Assembly: GCF_004010955.1 (NCBI RefSeq)
Contig: NZ_CP025227.1
Coordinates: forward strand, 1 to 64,000
Length of the DNA: 64,000 nt
From: Actinomyces wuliandei
Lineage (GTDB): Bacteria > Actinomycetota > Actinomycetes > Actinomycetales > Actinomycetaceae
Direction: 5' to 3'
Under the pieces are notes generated by a model, which had not been told where the DNA came from, searched no databases, and saw only the letters and a list, made by a program, of their open reading frames with translations. Positions 47,152 through 56,467 of this stretch are shown piece after piece. Position numbers and translations under genes: made by a program. How positions within the stretch are numbered: position 1 is the stretch's first letter; each line of letters begins with the position of its first letter.

Positions 47152-48038
47152 GGTATTGGCTGCTCCGGCTGAGGGCTTGGGAGCCCGGAGACCGGGAGGG
47201 GAGTGCCCGGGGGCTGGAGGTCGGGGAGCCTGGCCTCCACCCGGAAGCCGTCCGCAGTCGGAGAGGCGGTGAGCCTGCCGCCCAGGGCGGCGCAGCGGCC
47301 CTGTAGGGCCTCCAGCCCGGTGCCCGCTCCCGGGACTGCCTGGTGGTCCGGGGCAGGTGCGTCGTTGTCGACAACCGTCCAGACGCAGTCCTCGCCCCGG
47401 CCCAGCTGCACGTGCACCCGTGCGCCACCGGCGTGCCGGGCCACGTTGGCCAGGGCCTCTTGGACGACAGCGGCGATCGTCTCACCCGCCTCCGGGGTGT
47501 GGACTGGCACGATGTCTGCGGTCGCGCCTGTCACTGTGACCTCTAGGCTCGTGGACCGTGCCCAGGTCAGCACCTCAGGCAGCGCAGGGGCCGACCTGGG
47601 AGGCGAGGCTAGTGACTCTGTGCAGGGGCTGCGTAGCGCCGTGAGCAGGTCTCGCATGTCTGCGGTGGCGGCGCGGCCGTTGTCCTCGATGTCGCGCAGC
47701 GCGCGCCGGGCCGTGGCCTCGTCCAGCATCGGCTCTGTGCTGGCCTGCAGGGTAATCGCAGCCAGGCGGTGCGAGACCAGGCCGTGTAGGTGCTCGGCCA
47801 GGCGCAGGCGCTCGCGGTGGGTCGCCTGCGCCACCGCCTGCTCACGCAGGCGACGGTAGAAGCGCGAGCGGTCCCGGCTGCGCACGGCTGCCGCCCACAC
47901 GAGTGCTGCCGGGAGTGCCAGCAGCACCAGCGGGGCGTAGTGCTCTGAGCCGGTAGCGGGGCCGGTCGTGACCACACCGGCCACTGCGAGACAGGCAGTG
48001 ACAAGGGCGCAGACTCCGTGGGGTGTAGTACGGGCCAT
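47148..48038 (-). CDS. NarL-type sensor histidine kinase (HisKA_3)
   Basis: About 296 residues from ATG 48038: two membrane segments (about 6-26 and 37-55), almost no outside loop, then the HisKA_3 helix with the phospho-accepting His (ERLRLAEHLHGLVSHRLAAI) and an ATPase domain (VVQEALANVARHA, GTGLEALQGRCAALGG). The short input part suggests sensing within the membrane or together with the transporter, as in antibiotic-sensing kinases. No ribosome site is seen at the ATG; the frame is open up to 48341 but would cross the 17-bp hairpin. Confidence 0.88.
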   Translation of the reverse strand: MARTTPHGVCALVTACLAVAGVVTTGPATGSEHYAPLVLLALPAALVWAAAVRSRDRSRFYRRLREQAVAQATHRERLRLAEHLHGLVSHRLAAITLQASTEPMLDEATARRALRDIEDNGRAATADMRDLLTALRSPCTESLASPPRSAPALPEVLTWARSTSLEVTVTGATADIVPVHTPEAGETIAAVVQEALANVARHAGGARVHVQLGRGEDCVWTVVDNDAPAPDHQAVPGAGTGLEALQGRCAALGGRLTASPTADGFRVEARLPDLQPPGTPLPVSGLPSPQPEQPIP

Positions 48039-48238
48039 GGTATGAGGGTATGTCTCAGGCAGAGCGTGGGCAAGGCCCCGGTGAGGCTCATTGTGGGTGC
48101 CTGCCAGGGCCGGGTGCTGGGTGGGCTGCACATCTTGGGACGGCTGCCGACTGTGCCTCTGGAGCGGTAAGGTACCGGGTTCCGCGTGGTTCTGCGGGAG
48201 GCGGACCAGTCCCCACCTGGGCCGGGCACCGGCACCAG

Positions 48239-48279
48239 CCCCATGATGTGCAGCAACCAGGCTGCTGCACATCATGGGG
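48239..48279. promoter_or_regulatory. Perfect 17-bp inverted repeat between kinase and ABC genes
   Basis: CCCCATGATGTGCAGCA (48239-48255) and TGCTGCACATCATGGGG (48263-48279) are exact reverse complements with a 7-base loop. It lies in the 500-base gap between the divergent kinase and ABC genes, about 200 bases from one and 260 from the other. There is no T-tract, so it may be an operator or an RNA hairpin rather than a terminator. It shares CATGTGCA-like sequence with the 44.26 kb inverted repeat. Confidence 0.6.
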
Positions 48280-48542
48280 TCTGTGGGGCCAGGGGGCCGG
48301 GAGGGGCGGCCTTGGCTCCCAGCGCGCTGAACCCGGCGCAATCCGCAGAAGCACGCGGATCTCCGGGCCTGGGTCGGCCTCGACAGACAGGCCGCCCCCT
48401 CACTCCTGTGACCACCAGGCCCCGAAGATGTGCAACCTACATGAGGTGGCAGCGAGCTCTCTCAGCCCCAGGGGCCAGCAGGCGCCACATATCAGCCCGT
48501 AGGCCCATGGTGCCCCGGGCCGCGCCGTGCCAGTCTCAAGCC

Positions 48543-49250
48543 ATGATCAACGTCCACGACGTCGTCAAGCGGCACGGAGACCGGACCGTTCTCCACGGCG
48601 TGTCCTTCTCCGCCCGGAGCGGGCGGGTGACCGGGTTTGTCGGCCCCAACGGCTCGGGGAAGTCCTCGACGCTGCGCATCCTGCTGGGGCTCGACAGGCC
48701 GCAGTCGGGAACCTCCACGATAGCCGGTCACCGCTACCGGAGTATCCGGCACCCGCTCACCCGGGTGGGGTCCATGCTCGACGGCGCTGGCGCCCACCCT
48801 ATGCGTATGGCCCGTGCGCACCTGGGGTGGGTTGCAGCAAGCAACAGGATTCCCCGGCGGCGCGTCAACGAAGTGCTTGAGCAGGTGGGGCTTGCTGACG
48901 CTGCCCGGCGACGTGTGGGGACCTACTCCCTGGGGATGGGCCAGCGCCTGGGGCTGGCTACCGCCCTGCTGGGCGAGCCGGAGTACCTGGTGCTGGACGA
49001 GCCTGTCAACGGGCTCGACCCGGAGGGGGTCCGATGGATCCGCAGGCTCCTGCGCAGCCACGCGGACATGGGGGGCACGGTCCTGCTGTCGAGCCACCTG
49101 ATGAGCGAGCTGGCTGAGATAGCCGACGACGTCGCCGTGATATCGGAAGGCCGCATCACGGCGACCGGGACGCTCGCCGAGGTGACCCAGGGGTACCGCA
49201 ACCTTGAGGACGCCTTCTTTGCGCACACCCAGAAGGCGGTAGTGCGGTGA
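48543..49250 (+). CDS. ABC transporter ATP-binding protein (BcrA/lantibiotic-protection type)
   Basis: A 235-residue ATPase with Walker A GPNGSGKSSTLRI, signature YSLGMGQRLGLATALLG, Walker B YLVLDEPVNGLDPEG and H-loop LSSHLMSE. MLDGAGAHPMRMARAHLGWV after the Q-loop region is typical of bacitracin/lantibiotic-type ATPases. ATG 48543 has no good ribosome site; the frame is open upstream. The stop overlaps the permease start. With the divergent two-component system it forms an antibiotic-response style module. Confidence 0.93.
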   Translation: MINVHDVVKRHGDRTVLHGVSFSARSGRVTGFVGPNGSGKSSTLRILLGLDRPQSGTSTIAGHRYRSIRHPLTRVGSMLDGAGAHPMRMARAHLGWVAASNRIPRRRVNEVLEQVGLADAARRRVGTYSLGMGQRLGLATALLGEPEYLVLDEPVNGLDPEGVRWIRRLLRSHADMGGTVLLSSHLMSELAEIADDVAVISEGRITATGTLAEVTQGYRNLEDAFFAHTQKAVVR

Positions 49251-50020
49251 GGCTGGTCCTGGCCGAGCTCCTGAAGCTGGCCACGCTTCCGTCAGTGTGG
49301 CTGGCCTCGGCCCTCGCCGTGGGTGTTCCGGCGGTGCTGGCGTCCCTGAACGCCAGCACCCTACGCCGGGCGCTGAGCACCGGTGACACCGGGGAGCTGC
49401 TTGACACCTCCACCGTTGACGCCGGGTTCGGCTCCCTGGTGTACGGGACAGTCGGGATCGTCGTGCTCGGTGTCGTGGCGATGTCGAGCGAGTACGCCAG
49501 AACAGCGCAGAGCAGGGGGCGGACAAGGCAGGTGTCAACCACCATGGCTGCCACACCCCGGCGGGGTCGGCTCGTCGCCGCCAAGCTGCTCGCACTCGTG
49601 TCGTGGACGACGCTACTTGCTGCCGCTGCCATTCCGGCGGCAGTGCTCCTGTCGGACCGGCTCCTGGGCCCGTACGCGACCGCGCTGGACCACGACCCCG
49701 TGAGGCGCATGGCCGGAGTCCTCCTCAGCTGGGTGACGACGGCGATACTGTCCCTGACTCTCACCGCCGTGACCCGCAACGGTGTCCTGTCGCTGGTGCT
49801 CCTGGTGACCAACAGCTCGGTCGTGTCCCTCAGCCTCCTCATCTCCCTTGTCACGGACTGGGCCCGCTACCTGCCGGACACGGCGGCGATCAGCACGTTC
49901 CTGGTGACTCCGCCTGTCTCAGCCGCACTGGACCCGGGTCCGGCTGCGGTCGTGTGCGCCGGATGGGCTGCCGGGGCCGTGGCGGTCACGTCCTGGTGCT
50001 GGGTAGGAAGGGACGCCTAG
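49247..50020 (+). CDS. ABC transporter permease 1
   Basis: A 257-residue membrane protein with about six segments and the ABC-2 related pattern (SSEYARTAQSRGRTRQVSTT, TPRRGRLVAAKLLAL). GTG 49247 overlaps the ATPase stop. The pattern of a short EYxxGT-like loop followed by RR-x-x-AKLLA is shared with the second permease, so the two probably form a heterodimer. Confidence 0.88.
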   Translation: MRLVLAELLKLATLPSVWLASALAVGVPAVLASLNASTLRRALSTGDTGELLDTSTVDAGFGSLVYGTVGIVVLGVVAMSSEYARTAQSRGRTRQVSTTMAATPRRGRLVAAKLLALVSWTTLLAAAAIPAAVLLSDRLLGPYATALDHDPVRRMAGVLLSWVTTAILSLTLTAVTRNGVLSLVLLVTNSSVVSLSLLISLVTDWARYLPDTAAISTFLVTPPVSAALDPGPAAVVCAGWAAGAVAVTSWCWVGRDA

Positions 50021-50022
50021 CC

Positions 50023-50760
50023 ATGGACGTGTTAGGGGCAGAGATGAGGAAGGCGGCCACCCTTCCCTACACGTGGCTCACCGTCACGGCCACGCTCGCA
50101 CTGGCGCTGGTGGTGGCGCTGGTGCTGGCCAGCCGCTCGGTGGACTCGATGATGGCTACCGACATTGATGCCTTCCTGATGGTGCCTGACTACCTCGCCT
50201 ACGGGACCATGACCCTGGGGGTGCTGGCTGGTTCCAGCGAGTACCAGGGTGGTGAGGTAAGGACCTCGATGACAGCGGTGCCGAGGCGGGTGAGTCTTCT
50301 GGCAGCCAAGTACGTCAGCCTGGTCCTGCTGGCGACCGGCCTGTCGCTGGTCTCGATGGCTGTCGCGGCTGGCGCGATGGACCTGGCCTCCCAGGCGAGG
50401 GTGTGGCCCCTTGTCCTGCGCGGCGTGATGGGCCTGGCTTCCGAGGCGAGGGTGTGGCCCCTTGTGCTGCGCGGCGCGATGTACCTGGTGGTGGTGTCCC
50501 TGCTTTCTTTTCCCTGGGGTCTTCTGGCGCGCAGTACCGCTGGAGGGCTGGCCACAGCACTGATGCTGCTGGTGATAGCACCCCTTGTGCTGACTCCCGT
50601 CGTCAGCTGGAGCCAGTGGCTTCCGACTCGTCTTGGAGACGAGCTGCTCCTGACCACGACGCGACCGCCAGGAGCCGCAGCCACCATGGCTGCTCTGTCG
50701 GCCTGGGTCGTCGTGACCAGTGCTGCCGGAGCAGGAAGGTTCTGCCTGGGTGACGGTTGA
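50023..50760 (+). CDS. ABC transporter permease 2 with internal duplication
   Basis: A 245-residue membrane protein with about six segments, related to permease 1 (GSSEYQGGEVRTSMTAVPRR, VSLLAAKYVSL). Two bases separate it from permease 1. Residues 119-152 are a tandem duplication of 17 residues (MDLASQARVWPLVLRGV then MGLASEARVWPLVLRGA), which lengthens an outside loop and might disturb topology. Confidence 0.85.
   Translation: MDVLGAEMRKAATLPYTWLTVTATLALALVVALVLASRSVDSMMATDIDAFLMVPDYLAYGTMTLGVLAGSSEYQGGEVRTSMTAVPRRVSLLAAKYVSLVLLATGLSLVSMAVAAGAMDLASQARVWPLVLRGVMGLASEARVWPLVLRGAMYLVVVSLLSFPWGLLARSTAGGLATALMLLVIAPLVLTPVVSWSQWLPTRLGDELLLTTTRPPGAAATMAALSAWVVVTSAAGAGRFCLGDG
50377..50478 (+). repeat. 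51-base in-frame tandem duplication
   Basis: 50377-50427 and 50428-50478 are near-identical 51-base copies (about five substitutions) inside permease 2. The length is 17 codons, so the frame is kept. Confidence 0.9.
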
Positions 50761-50885
50761 CAGCCAGCCCCGTTAGCTGAGGTGCGAATGTGGTGCGGTT
50801 GGGTGGTGTGTGCTCGGGGCCTGGTGCCGTGTGCCGTGGGCTGGTTGCGTTGCTCTGTTGGCCGTTGTGGTGCCTGCCCATTTGC

Positions 50886-51941
50886 TCACCCCTCGGCCCT
50901 GCCCTGGCGCCAGTAGCCCATGAAGGCCACGCTGCGCCGGTCGATGCCGAGCTCGGACACGAGGTGTCGGCGCGTGGCGCGCACGGCTGTGGCCTCCCCG
51001 GCCAGCCAGGCGTACAGGGTGGTGCGCTGCAGGGCGGCCCCGCCCCGGGCGGTGCGGGGCACCTCCCACAGCAGTCCGGTATCCACATCGACCTCCTCCA
51101 CCTCCTGGGGACGGCCAGGAGGGCAGAGCTCACCAGCTGCGGCGCGCACGCCCTCCACGAGCGCCCTGCCGTGGGGGCGGCCCTCCCGCCCTGCTGCCCG
51201 CACCTCAATGCCCGGGTGGGTGGGCAGGTAGGTCGTGTCTGCCTCGGTGGGCAGCTCGACCACGGCGACCCCGCGCGCGGTGGTGGGAAGGTCTTCCAGG
51301 ATGCGGGCGATGGCCGGGGCCGCCGTCTCGTCCCCGCCCAGCAGGAAGCGCTCGGTGACCGGTGGCGGCACAAAGCCCACGCCCCCAGGCTCCCCCGCCC
51401 AGCCCCGGTCCGGCCCCAGGAGCACCACCTCGCTGCCCACGGCTGCGGAGGCGACCCAGCGGGCGGCGGGGCCGACCGCAGCCTGCCATCCGGTGGAGTC
51501 CTGCGACGCGGACCCGGGCTGTGTGGGCGGTACGGTTGAGTCCTGCCGCCCGGCCAGGGTGGGTGGCGCGGCGTGGACCACCATGTCCACGTCCACCTCG
51601 GCGTTCACTTCGGCCCGTCCCGCTCCCGCACCGGGGCGCACGGCCCGGGTGGTGTAGGTGCGGATCGGGGGGCGGTGCTCCTGCGGCAGTGCCCGCCACT
51701 CGCGGTACCAGTCCTGCCCCGTGGGCAGGTGCTTGTAGCCTGAGGCCGGGGCGGGCAGCACCAGCTTGATGCGCTGGTCCCAACCAGGATCAGCGAAGTC
51801 TCCCAGGTCTGGACCGGTGAAGGTGACGCGTCGCATGTGGGGGGTGAGGTCGCGCACCGCCGCCACCTGGACGTGGAAGAAGCGGAAGGGACGGCGTACG
51901 GCGGTGCTGCCCGGTACCCCCCGGGTGGCCGACGGGCTCAC
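50886..51941 (-). CDS. Siderophore-interacting protein (FAD-binding ferric reductase)
   Basis: This flavoprotein releases iron from siderophores in the cytoplasm by reduction. The 351 residues show the family order: FHVQVAAVRDLTPHMRRVTF, IRTYTTRAVRPGAGAGRAEV (RxYTxR flavin motif), GPDRGW, FLLGGDETAAPAIARILEDL and the end SELGIDRRSVAFMGYWRQGR. There is an insertion of about 35 residues around 120-155 rich in Ser/Thr/Pro. The GTG start overlaps the ATPase stop. It ends the iron operon. Confidence 0.93.
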   Translation of the reverse strand: MSPSATRGVPGSTAVRRPFRFFHVQVAAVRDLTPHMRRVTFTGPDLGDFADPGWDQRIKLVLPAPASGYKHLPTGQDWYREWRALPQEHRPPIRTYTTRAVRPGAGAGRAEVNAEVDVDMVVHAAPPTLAGRQDSTVPPTQPGSASQDSTGWQAAVGPAARWVASAAVGSEVVLLGPDRGWAGEPGGVGFVPPPVTERFLLGGDETAAPAIARILEDLPTTARGVAVVELPTEADTTYLPTHPGIEVRAAGREGRPHGRALVEGVRAAAGELCPPGRPQEVEEVDVDTGLLWEVPRTARGGAALQRTTLYAWLAGEATAVRATRRHLVSELGIDRRSVAFMGYWRQGRAEG

Positions 51942-53059
51942 GTCCTGCCTCCCGCGCTGCGGTTCTCACCGGGGGAGTCGGCTGCGGGCACCCCCGTCCT
52001 GAGCGCACCGGTCTGCCCGGCTGGGCTGGCGGGTTCGGCCGGTTCCGTATCGGTGTCCTGCCCACTGGTGCCTCTGACCGCCCCGTATCCGCGCACGTGG
52101 TGGCGCCCCCGGGGCAGGACCAGGGGGGTGCCGGAGACCGGGTCGGTGATGACCTCGGCCTGAAGGCCCAGGACCTCGCGGACCAGGGCGGCGTCAATGA
52201 TCGTGTCCGGCTCACCAGCGGCTACCACGCGCCCCTCCTTCATGGCGATGACGTGGTCGGCGTAGCGGGCGGCCAGGTTGACGTCGTGCAGCACCATGAC
52301 GACGGTGGTGCCGCGCTCCCGGTTGAGGTCGGTCAGCAGGTCCAGGACCTCCACCTGATGGGCCAGGTCCAGGAAGGTCGTGGGCTCGTCCAGGAGCAGC
52401 ACGTCGGTGCGCTGGGCCAGGGCCATGGCGATCCACACCCGCTGGCGCTGCCCCCCGGAGAGCTCGTCGATGCTGCGGTCGGCCAGCTCGGCGGTGCGGG
52501 TGGCCAGCAGGGACTCCTCCACCACACGGCGGTCGGTGGCCGAGGTCGGGGAGAGCCTCAGGGAGAAGGCGGGCTGGTGGGGGTGGCGCCCGCGCCCTAC
52601 CAGGTCGGCCACCGTGATGCCCTCCGGGGCGATCGGCTGCTGGGGCAGCAGGCCCAGCCGGGTGGCCAGCCTCCGGGTGGGGATGGTGCTGATGCTCCTG
52701 CCGTCCAGCAGGACACGGCCCGACATCGGGGCCAGGACGCGCGCCATCGTCTTGAGCAGGGTGGACTTGCCACAGGCGTTGGCCCCGATGATGACGGTGA
52801 TCCTCCCGCTGGGCACGTTCACGTCCACGTCGTGGACGACGACCCGTCTGCCGTAGCCCGCGCGCAGCGCCTGGGTGGTCAGGTGGGCGCGGGTCGTGGC
52901 GCCCGCAGTCGTCCCGGCTGCGGCCTGCGCGGGCACAGCCGACCCGGCCAGACTGTGGGGCGGGGAGGTGGCACCCTCAGCGGTCTCAGGGGTGCCGGTA
53001 GCCTCAGGGGTGTCAGTGGTGCCAGGAGTCTCGGGGGTGTCAGGAGAGTCATGGGTCAT
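51938..53059 (-). CDS. Iron-siderophore ABC transporter ATPase (FepC type)
   Basis: A 373-residue ATPase. The core shows Walker A GANACGKSTLLKTMARV, signature LSGGQRQRVWIAMALAQ, Walker B DVLLLDEPTTFLDLAHQ and H-loop MVLHDVNLAARYADH; SGG, VADLVGRGRHPHQ and DEPTTFLD are specific for the iron/B12 class. The N-terminus has an unusual 60-residue Thr/Pro/Ala-rich part (TPETPGTTDTPEATGTPET) and the C-terminus a similar tail of about 70. ATG 53059 overlaps the permease stop (ATGA). Confidence 0.94.
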   Translation of the reverse strand: MTHDSPDTPETPGTTDTPEATGTPETAEGATSPPHSLAGSAVPAQAAAGTTAGATTRAHLTTQALRAGYGRRVVVHDVDVNVPSGRITVIIGANACGKSTLLKTMARVLAPMSGRVLLDGRSISTIPTRRLATRLGLLPQQPIAPEGITVADLVGRGRHPHQPAFSLRLSPTSATDRRVVEESLLATRTAELADRSIDELSGGQRQRVWIAMALAQRTDVLLLDEPTTFLDLAHQVEVLDLLTDLNRERGTTVVMVLHDVNLAARYADHVIAMKEGRVVAAGEPDTIIDAALVREVLGLQAEVITDPVSGTPLVLPRGRHHVRGYGAVRGTSGQDTDTEPAEPASPAGQTGALRTGVPAADSPGENRSAGGRT

Positions 53060-54201
53060 GCGGAGCCTCCCCGGCGGTTGGTCCGGAACAGCTGGAGGAT
53101 GAGGTAGGGGGCGCCCACCAGCCCGGTGACCACCCCGACCGGCAGGACGGTCGGCATGAGGTAGCGGCCCACGAGGTCGCCTCCCAGCACGATGGCGGCC
53201 CCCGTGAGTGCCGCCGGGACCAGGAGGGTGCGGCTGGTTCGCCCCACAAGCCGGGCGGCGACAGGACCGGCCAGGAAGGAGACAAAGGCGATCGGCCCGG
53301 TGACCGAGGTCGCGAAGGCTGACAGGGCGACCATCATGAGGATAAGCGCCAGCCTGGTACGGTCCACGGGCACTCCCAGGCCTGTGGCGGCCTCCTCGCC
53401 CAGGGTCAGGGGGCCCAGGTCCCTGGCGATGACGAGTAGAAGCGTGCCGCACACCGCCAGGGCGACGGCCAACAGCCTGACCTGCTGCCAGGTGGGGGAG
53501 CCCAGGGAGCCGGAGAGCCAGCGCAGGGCATCGGCGACGTCATAGATGCTGGCCCGCAGCTGGAGGTAGGCGATGAGAGAGGTGAACATGGAGGACACCC
53601 CGATCCCGATGAGGATGAGCCGCCCGCCCTGGGCGCTGCCGGAGCCGGACAGCAGGTAAATGACCACGGCGGTGGCCAGGCCGCAGATGATAGCCAGGAC
53701 GCTGACGCCGGTGCCGGACCAGCCCAGCACCAGGATGGCGAAGACCGCGGAGGCGGAGGCCCCCGAGGTGATCCCGATGATGTCAGGGCTGGCCAGCGGG
53801 TTGCGCAGCATCGTCTGTGACGTGGTGCCCGCCATCCCGAAGGCGAGTCCCACCATGAGACCCACCAGGGCGCGCGGCAGTTGAAGGCGTCTGACGGTGA
53901 AGGTGACGCCTGGCACGGTCTCCCCGCGCATGACGGCGATAATGTTCTCAGGGGCGTACCAGCCGTCGTTGTAGCTGAGCGTGACCCACCACAGGGCAGC
54001 AACCAGGCCGGACAGTGCCACGGTGACGGTGAGGTAGCGGCGGGTGCGGGCACGCTGCCCTGCCAGGGTAAAGCCCGGCTGGGGGAGGTCGGGGCAGGTC
54101 CCAGCGGTGGCGGGCGGGCCGGGGAGGCGGGTTGTGGCAGCCCCTCCGGTGCCGCCTGTTGGGGCGTGGGCGCCTGTAGGTCTGGTGACAGCGGTCTTCA
54201 C
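53056..54201 (-). CDS. Iron-siderophore permease, FecCD family (FepG-like)
   Basis: A 381-residue permease with about nine or ten membrane segments and FecCD motifs RLPRALVG-like LQLPRALVGLMVGLAFGMAG, MLRNPLASPDIIGITSGASA, LGEEAATGLGV, VTGPIAFVSFLAGPVAARLV and the ending LPVGVVTGLVGAPYLILQL. The first 45 residues are a Gly/Pro/Thr-rich cytoplasmic extension. GTG start overlaps the second permease stop. Confidence 0.94.
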   Translation of the reverse strand: MKTAVTRPTGAHAPTGGTGGAATTRLPGPPATAGTCPDLPQPGFTLAGQRARTRRYLTVTVALSGLVAALWWVTLSYNDGWYAPENIIAVMRGETVPGVTFTVRRLQLPRALVGLMVGLAFGMAGTTSQTMLRNPLASPDIIGITSGASASAVFAILVLGWSGTGVSVLAIICGLATAVVIYLLSGSGSAQGGRLILIGIGVSSMFTSLIAYLQLRASIYDVADALRWLSGSLGSPTWQQVRLLAVALAVCGTLLLVIARDLGPLTLGEEAATGLGVPVDRTRLALILMMVALSAFATSVTGPIAFVSFLAGPVAARLVGRTSRTLLVPAALTGAAIVLGGDLVGRYLMPTVLPVGVVTGLVGAPYLILQLFRTNRRGGSA

Positions 54202-55343
54202 AGCTGCCGCACCTTCGCGCTCCGGGCGATGGCGATGAGGACCGGTGCGCCGACGAAGGCAGTGATGACCCCGACAGGAACCTCGCTGGGGCGGATAAGG
54301 ACCCGCCCCACGACGTCGGCCGCAGTCAGCAGGACGGCACCTCCCAGGGCGGACAAGGGCAGGAGCCAGCGGTGGTCGGGGCCGCAGAGCATGCGCACGG
54401 CGTGGGGCACCATGAGGCCGGTAAAGCTGATCGGCCCCGCCACCGCCGTGACCGCCGAGCCCAGCAGCACCCCGGCCCCGGCGGCCAGGAGCCGGGTCTG
54501 CCCGACCCGGACCCCCAGTCCCACCGCCACCTCCTCACCCAGCGCCAGGGAGTTGAGGGGGCGTGCCACCAGGAGGCTCAGCACGGCGGCCACGGCCACA
54601 AAGGGGGCGACAGCGGACAGGGACTCCCAGCTGCCCCGCCCCAGACCGCCCACCTGCCAGAAGCGGAAGCTGTCCAACCCCTGGGCGCGTGGCAGCATGA
54701 TGGCGCTGACGGCGGCTGACAGCGCCGCAGTGGTGGCCACCCCGGCCAGCGCCAGCTTGACAGGGGTGCTCCCTCCCGGGCCGACCGAGCCCACCGCGTA
54801 GACGAAGACGGCAGTCAGCAGCCCCCCGGCCAGGGCCAGCCACAGCTGCTGGGACAGGGACCGGGTCCCCAGGAAGGCGATGCCGCTTACCATGGCCAGA
54901 GAGGCCCCCGTGTTGACACCCAGGATGCCCGGGTCGGCGATCGGGTTGCGGGTCACCGCCTGCATGAGGGCGCCGGACAGCCCCAGGCAGGCCCCGGCCA
55001 GGAGTGCCGTGGCCGTGCGCGGCACACGCTGCTCCACCGCCAGTGCCCCGATCTCGGAGCCGTCGCCGCGCAGCCCGCTGAGGACCTCCGCCAGGCTGAC
55101 CACCCTGGCCCCGAGGACGACAGAGCACACAACAGCGACGCCCAGGAGCACCAGGAGGGTGGCCAGGGCGACCAGGTGGCGCCTGCGCCCCGTGGCAGGG
55201 GTCGTGCGGACCTCCGGGAAGGACGCAGCGGCAGGCAGCCCGGCAGGACGGGCAGCAGGCTGGGCGGCGGGTGACCCGTCCCGGCCTCCGGCAGCCCCGC
55301 CAGGATCGGCGGCCCCACCGGGGGGAGCGGGGGCGGGCGTCAC
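54198..55343 (-). CDS. Iron-siderophore permease, FecCD family (FepD-like)
   Basis: A 381-residue permease partner: QRVPRTATALLAGACLGLSG, QAVTRNPIADPGILGVNTGA, LGEEVAVGLGVRVGQTRLL, VAGPISFTGLMVPHAVRML and SEVPVGVITAFVGAPVLIAI. N-terminal 55 residues are Ala/Gly/Pro-rich and presumably cytoplasmic. Start overlaps the binding protein stop. Confidence 0.94.
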   Translation of the reverse strand: MTPAPAPPGGAADPGGAAGGRDGSPAAQPAARPAGLPAAASFPEVRTTPATGRRRHLVALATLLVLLGVAVVCSVVLGARVVSLAEVLSGLRGDGSEIGALAVEQRVPRTATALLAGACLGLSGALMQAVTRNPIADPGILGVNTGASLAMVSGIAFLGTRSLSQQLWLALAGGLLTAVFVYAVGSVGPGGSTPVKLALAGVATTAALSAAVSAIMLPRAQGLDSFRFWQVGGLGRGSWESLSAVAPFVAVAAVLSLLVARPLNSLALGEEVAVGLGVRVGQTRLLAAGAGVLLGSAVTAVAGPISFTGLMVPHAVRMLCGPDHRWLLPLSALGGAVLLTAADVVGRVLIRPSEVPVGVITAFVGAPVLIAIARSAKVRQL

Positions 55344-56407
55344 TGGGCCTTGTCCGCTGTGTCTGCTGCGTCCGCAGCGTCGGCGATCCGCGTGACGTAC
55401 TCGGTGATTCCCCAGGGGATGGACAGCGGGCCGGGGTTGGCCGAGGCCGCCAGGGGGCCGTCGGCGCCGATAAGGGCGACGGCCCCGTTCCTGACGGCGG
55501 GAATCGTCCCGACAAGAGGGTCGGACTGGAGCTCCTCCAGGTCAGAGTCCTCCCCGTACATGACAATGACGTCGACGTCGGAGACCTGGTCCGCGTTCTC
55601 CGCCGACAGGTCGTAGGAGAACTCCTCTGAGCCCTCGGAGACCTGCCTGACCGACTCCGGGACCTCCATGCCCAGGTCGGTCAGAAAAGCGGCGCGCGGG
55701 TCGGCCGTGGTGTAGAAGCCGATGGAGCTGTTCTGCTCGTTCTGGTAGAAGAAGGCGGCCGTCTTGCCCGCCAGCTGGGGGTGCTTGGCGACCTCGGCCT
55801 CGATCGTCTCCTCCAGCTGGGTGACCAGGGCCTCACCCTCAGACTGCCTGCCGATCGCGGTGGCGTTCATGGTGATCAGCTCCCGCCACGGGGTGCTCCA
55901 GGCAGCGGTTGGGAAGGCGACCGTGGGCGCGATCTCGCTGAGCTGGTTGTACTGGTCCTCGTCGATGCCCGAGTAGGCGGCCAGGATGACCTCCGGCTGC
56001 GTCTTCTCGATGGCGGCCATGTCCAGGTCGTCACTCTCGGTGAAGAGCGTGGGCTCCTTGGCACCCTCGGCGACGAGCTCGCCCACCTTCTGCTTGGTCC
56101 ACGGGAGCATGCCGGACCCGTCCTCAACCCCCCAAGTCTGCTCGGTGAAGCCCACGGGCATGACCCCCAGGGCCAGGGGCACGTCCTGGTTGGCCCACTG
56201 GATGGTGGCCACGCGGGTGACACCAGTGGGGACCTCGGTGGTCCCGAAGGCGTGCTCCACAGTGATGGTCTCCGCCGACTCCGCCGAGCCGCTGGAGGAC
56301 GCGCCGTCCCCGGAGCCTCTGGTGGCGGAGCCGGAACACGCTGCCAGGAGGGCGCCTGCGGGCAGGACGGCAGCACTGACAAGGAACGACTTGCGCGAGA
56401 CAGACAC
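55340..56407 (-). CDS. Iron-siderophore substrate-binding lipoprotein
   Basis: The receptor of the uptake system, 355 residues: lipoprotein signal with lipobox (VSAAVLPAGALLAACSGS), then a TroA/FepB-like binding protein (TITVEHAFGTTEVPTGVTRV, PEVILAAYSGIDEDQYNQLS, IGFYTTADPRAAFLTDLGME, DVDVIVMYGEDSDLEELQSD). GTG 56407 is the first codon of the operon; a candidate iron-regulator box is about 60 bases upstream. The siderophore cannot be told. Confidence 0.94.
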   Translation of the reverse strand: MSVSRKSFLVSAAVLPAGALLAACSGSATRGSGDGASSSGSAESAETITVEHAFGTTEVPTGVTRVATIQWANQDVPLALGVMPVGFTEQTWGVEDGSGMLPWTKQKVGELVAEGAKEPTLFTESDDLDMAAIEKTQPEVILAAYSGIDEDQYNQLSEIAPTVAFPTAAWSTPWRELITMNATAIGRQSEGEALVTQLEETIEAEVAKHPQLAGKTAAFFYQNEQNSSIGFYTTADPRAAFLTDLGMEVPESVRQVSEGSEEFSYDLSAENADQVSDVDVIVMYGEDSDLEELQSDPLVGTIPAVRNGAVALIGADGPLAASANPGPLSIPWGITEYVTRIADAADAADTADKAQ

Positions 56408-56467
56408 GGGACCTCACTCTCTGGGTATCTGGTACCGAAGTCAGTACCGGTACGGGAGAGTATCCCA

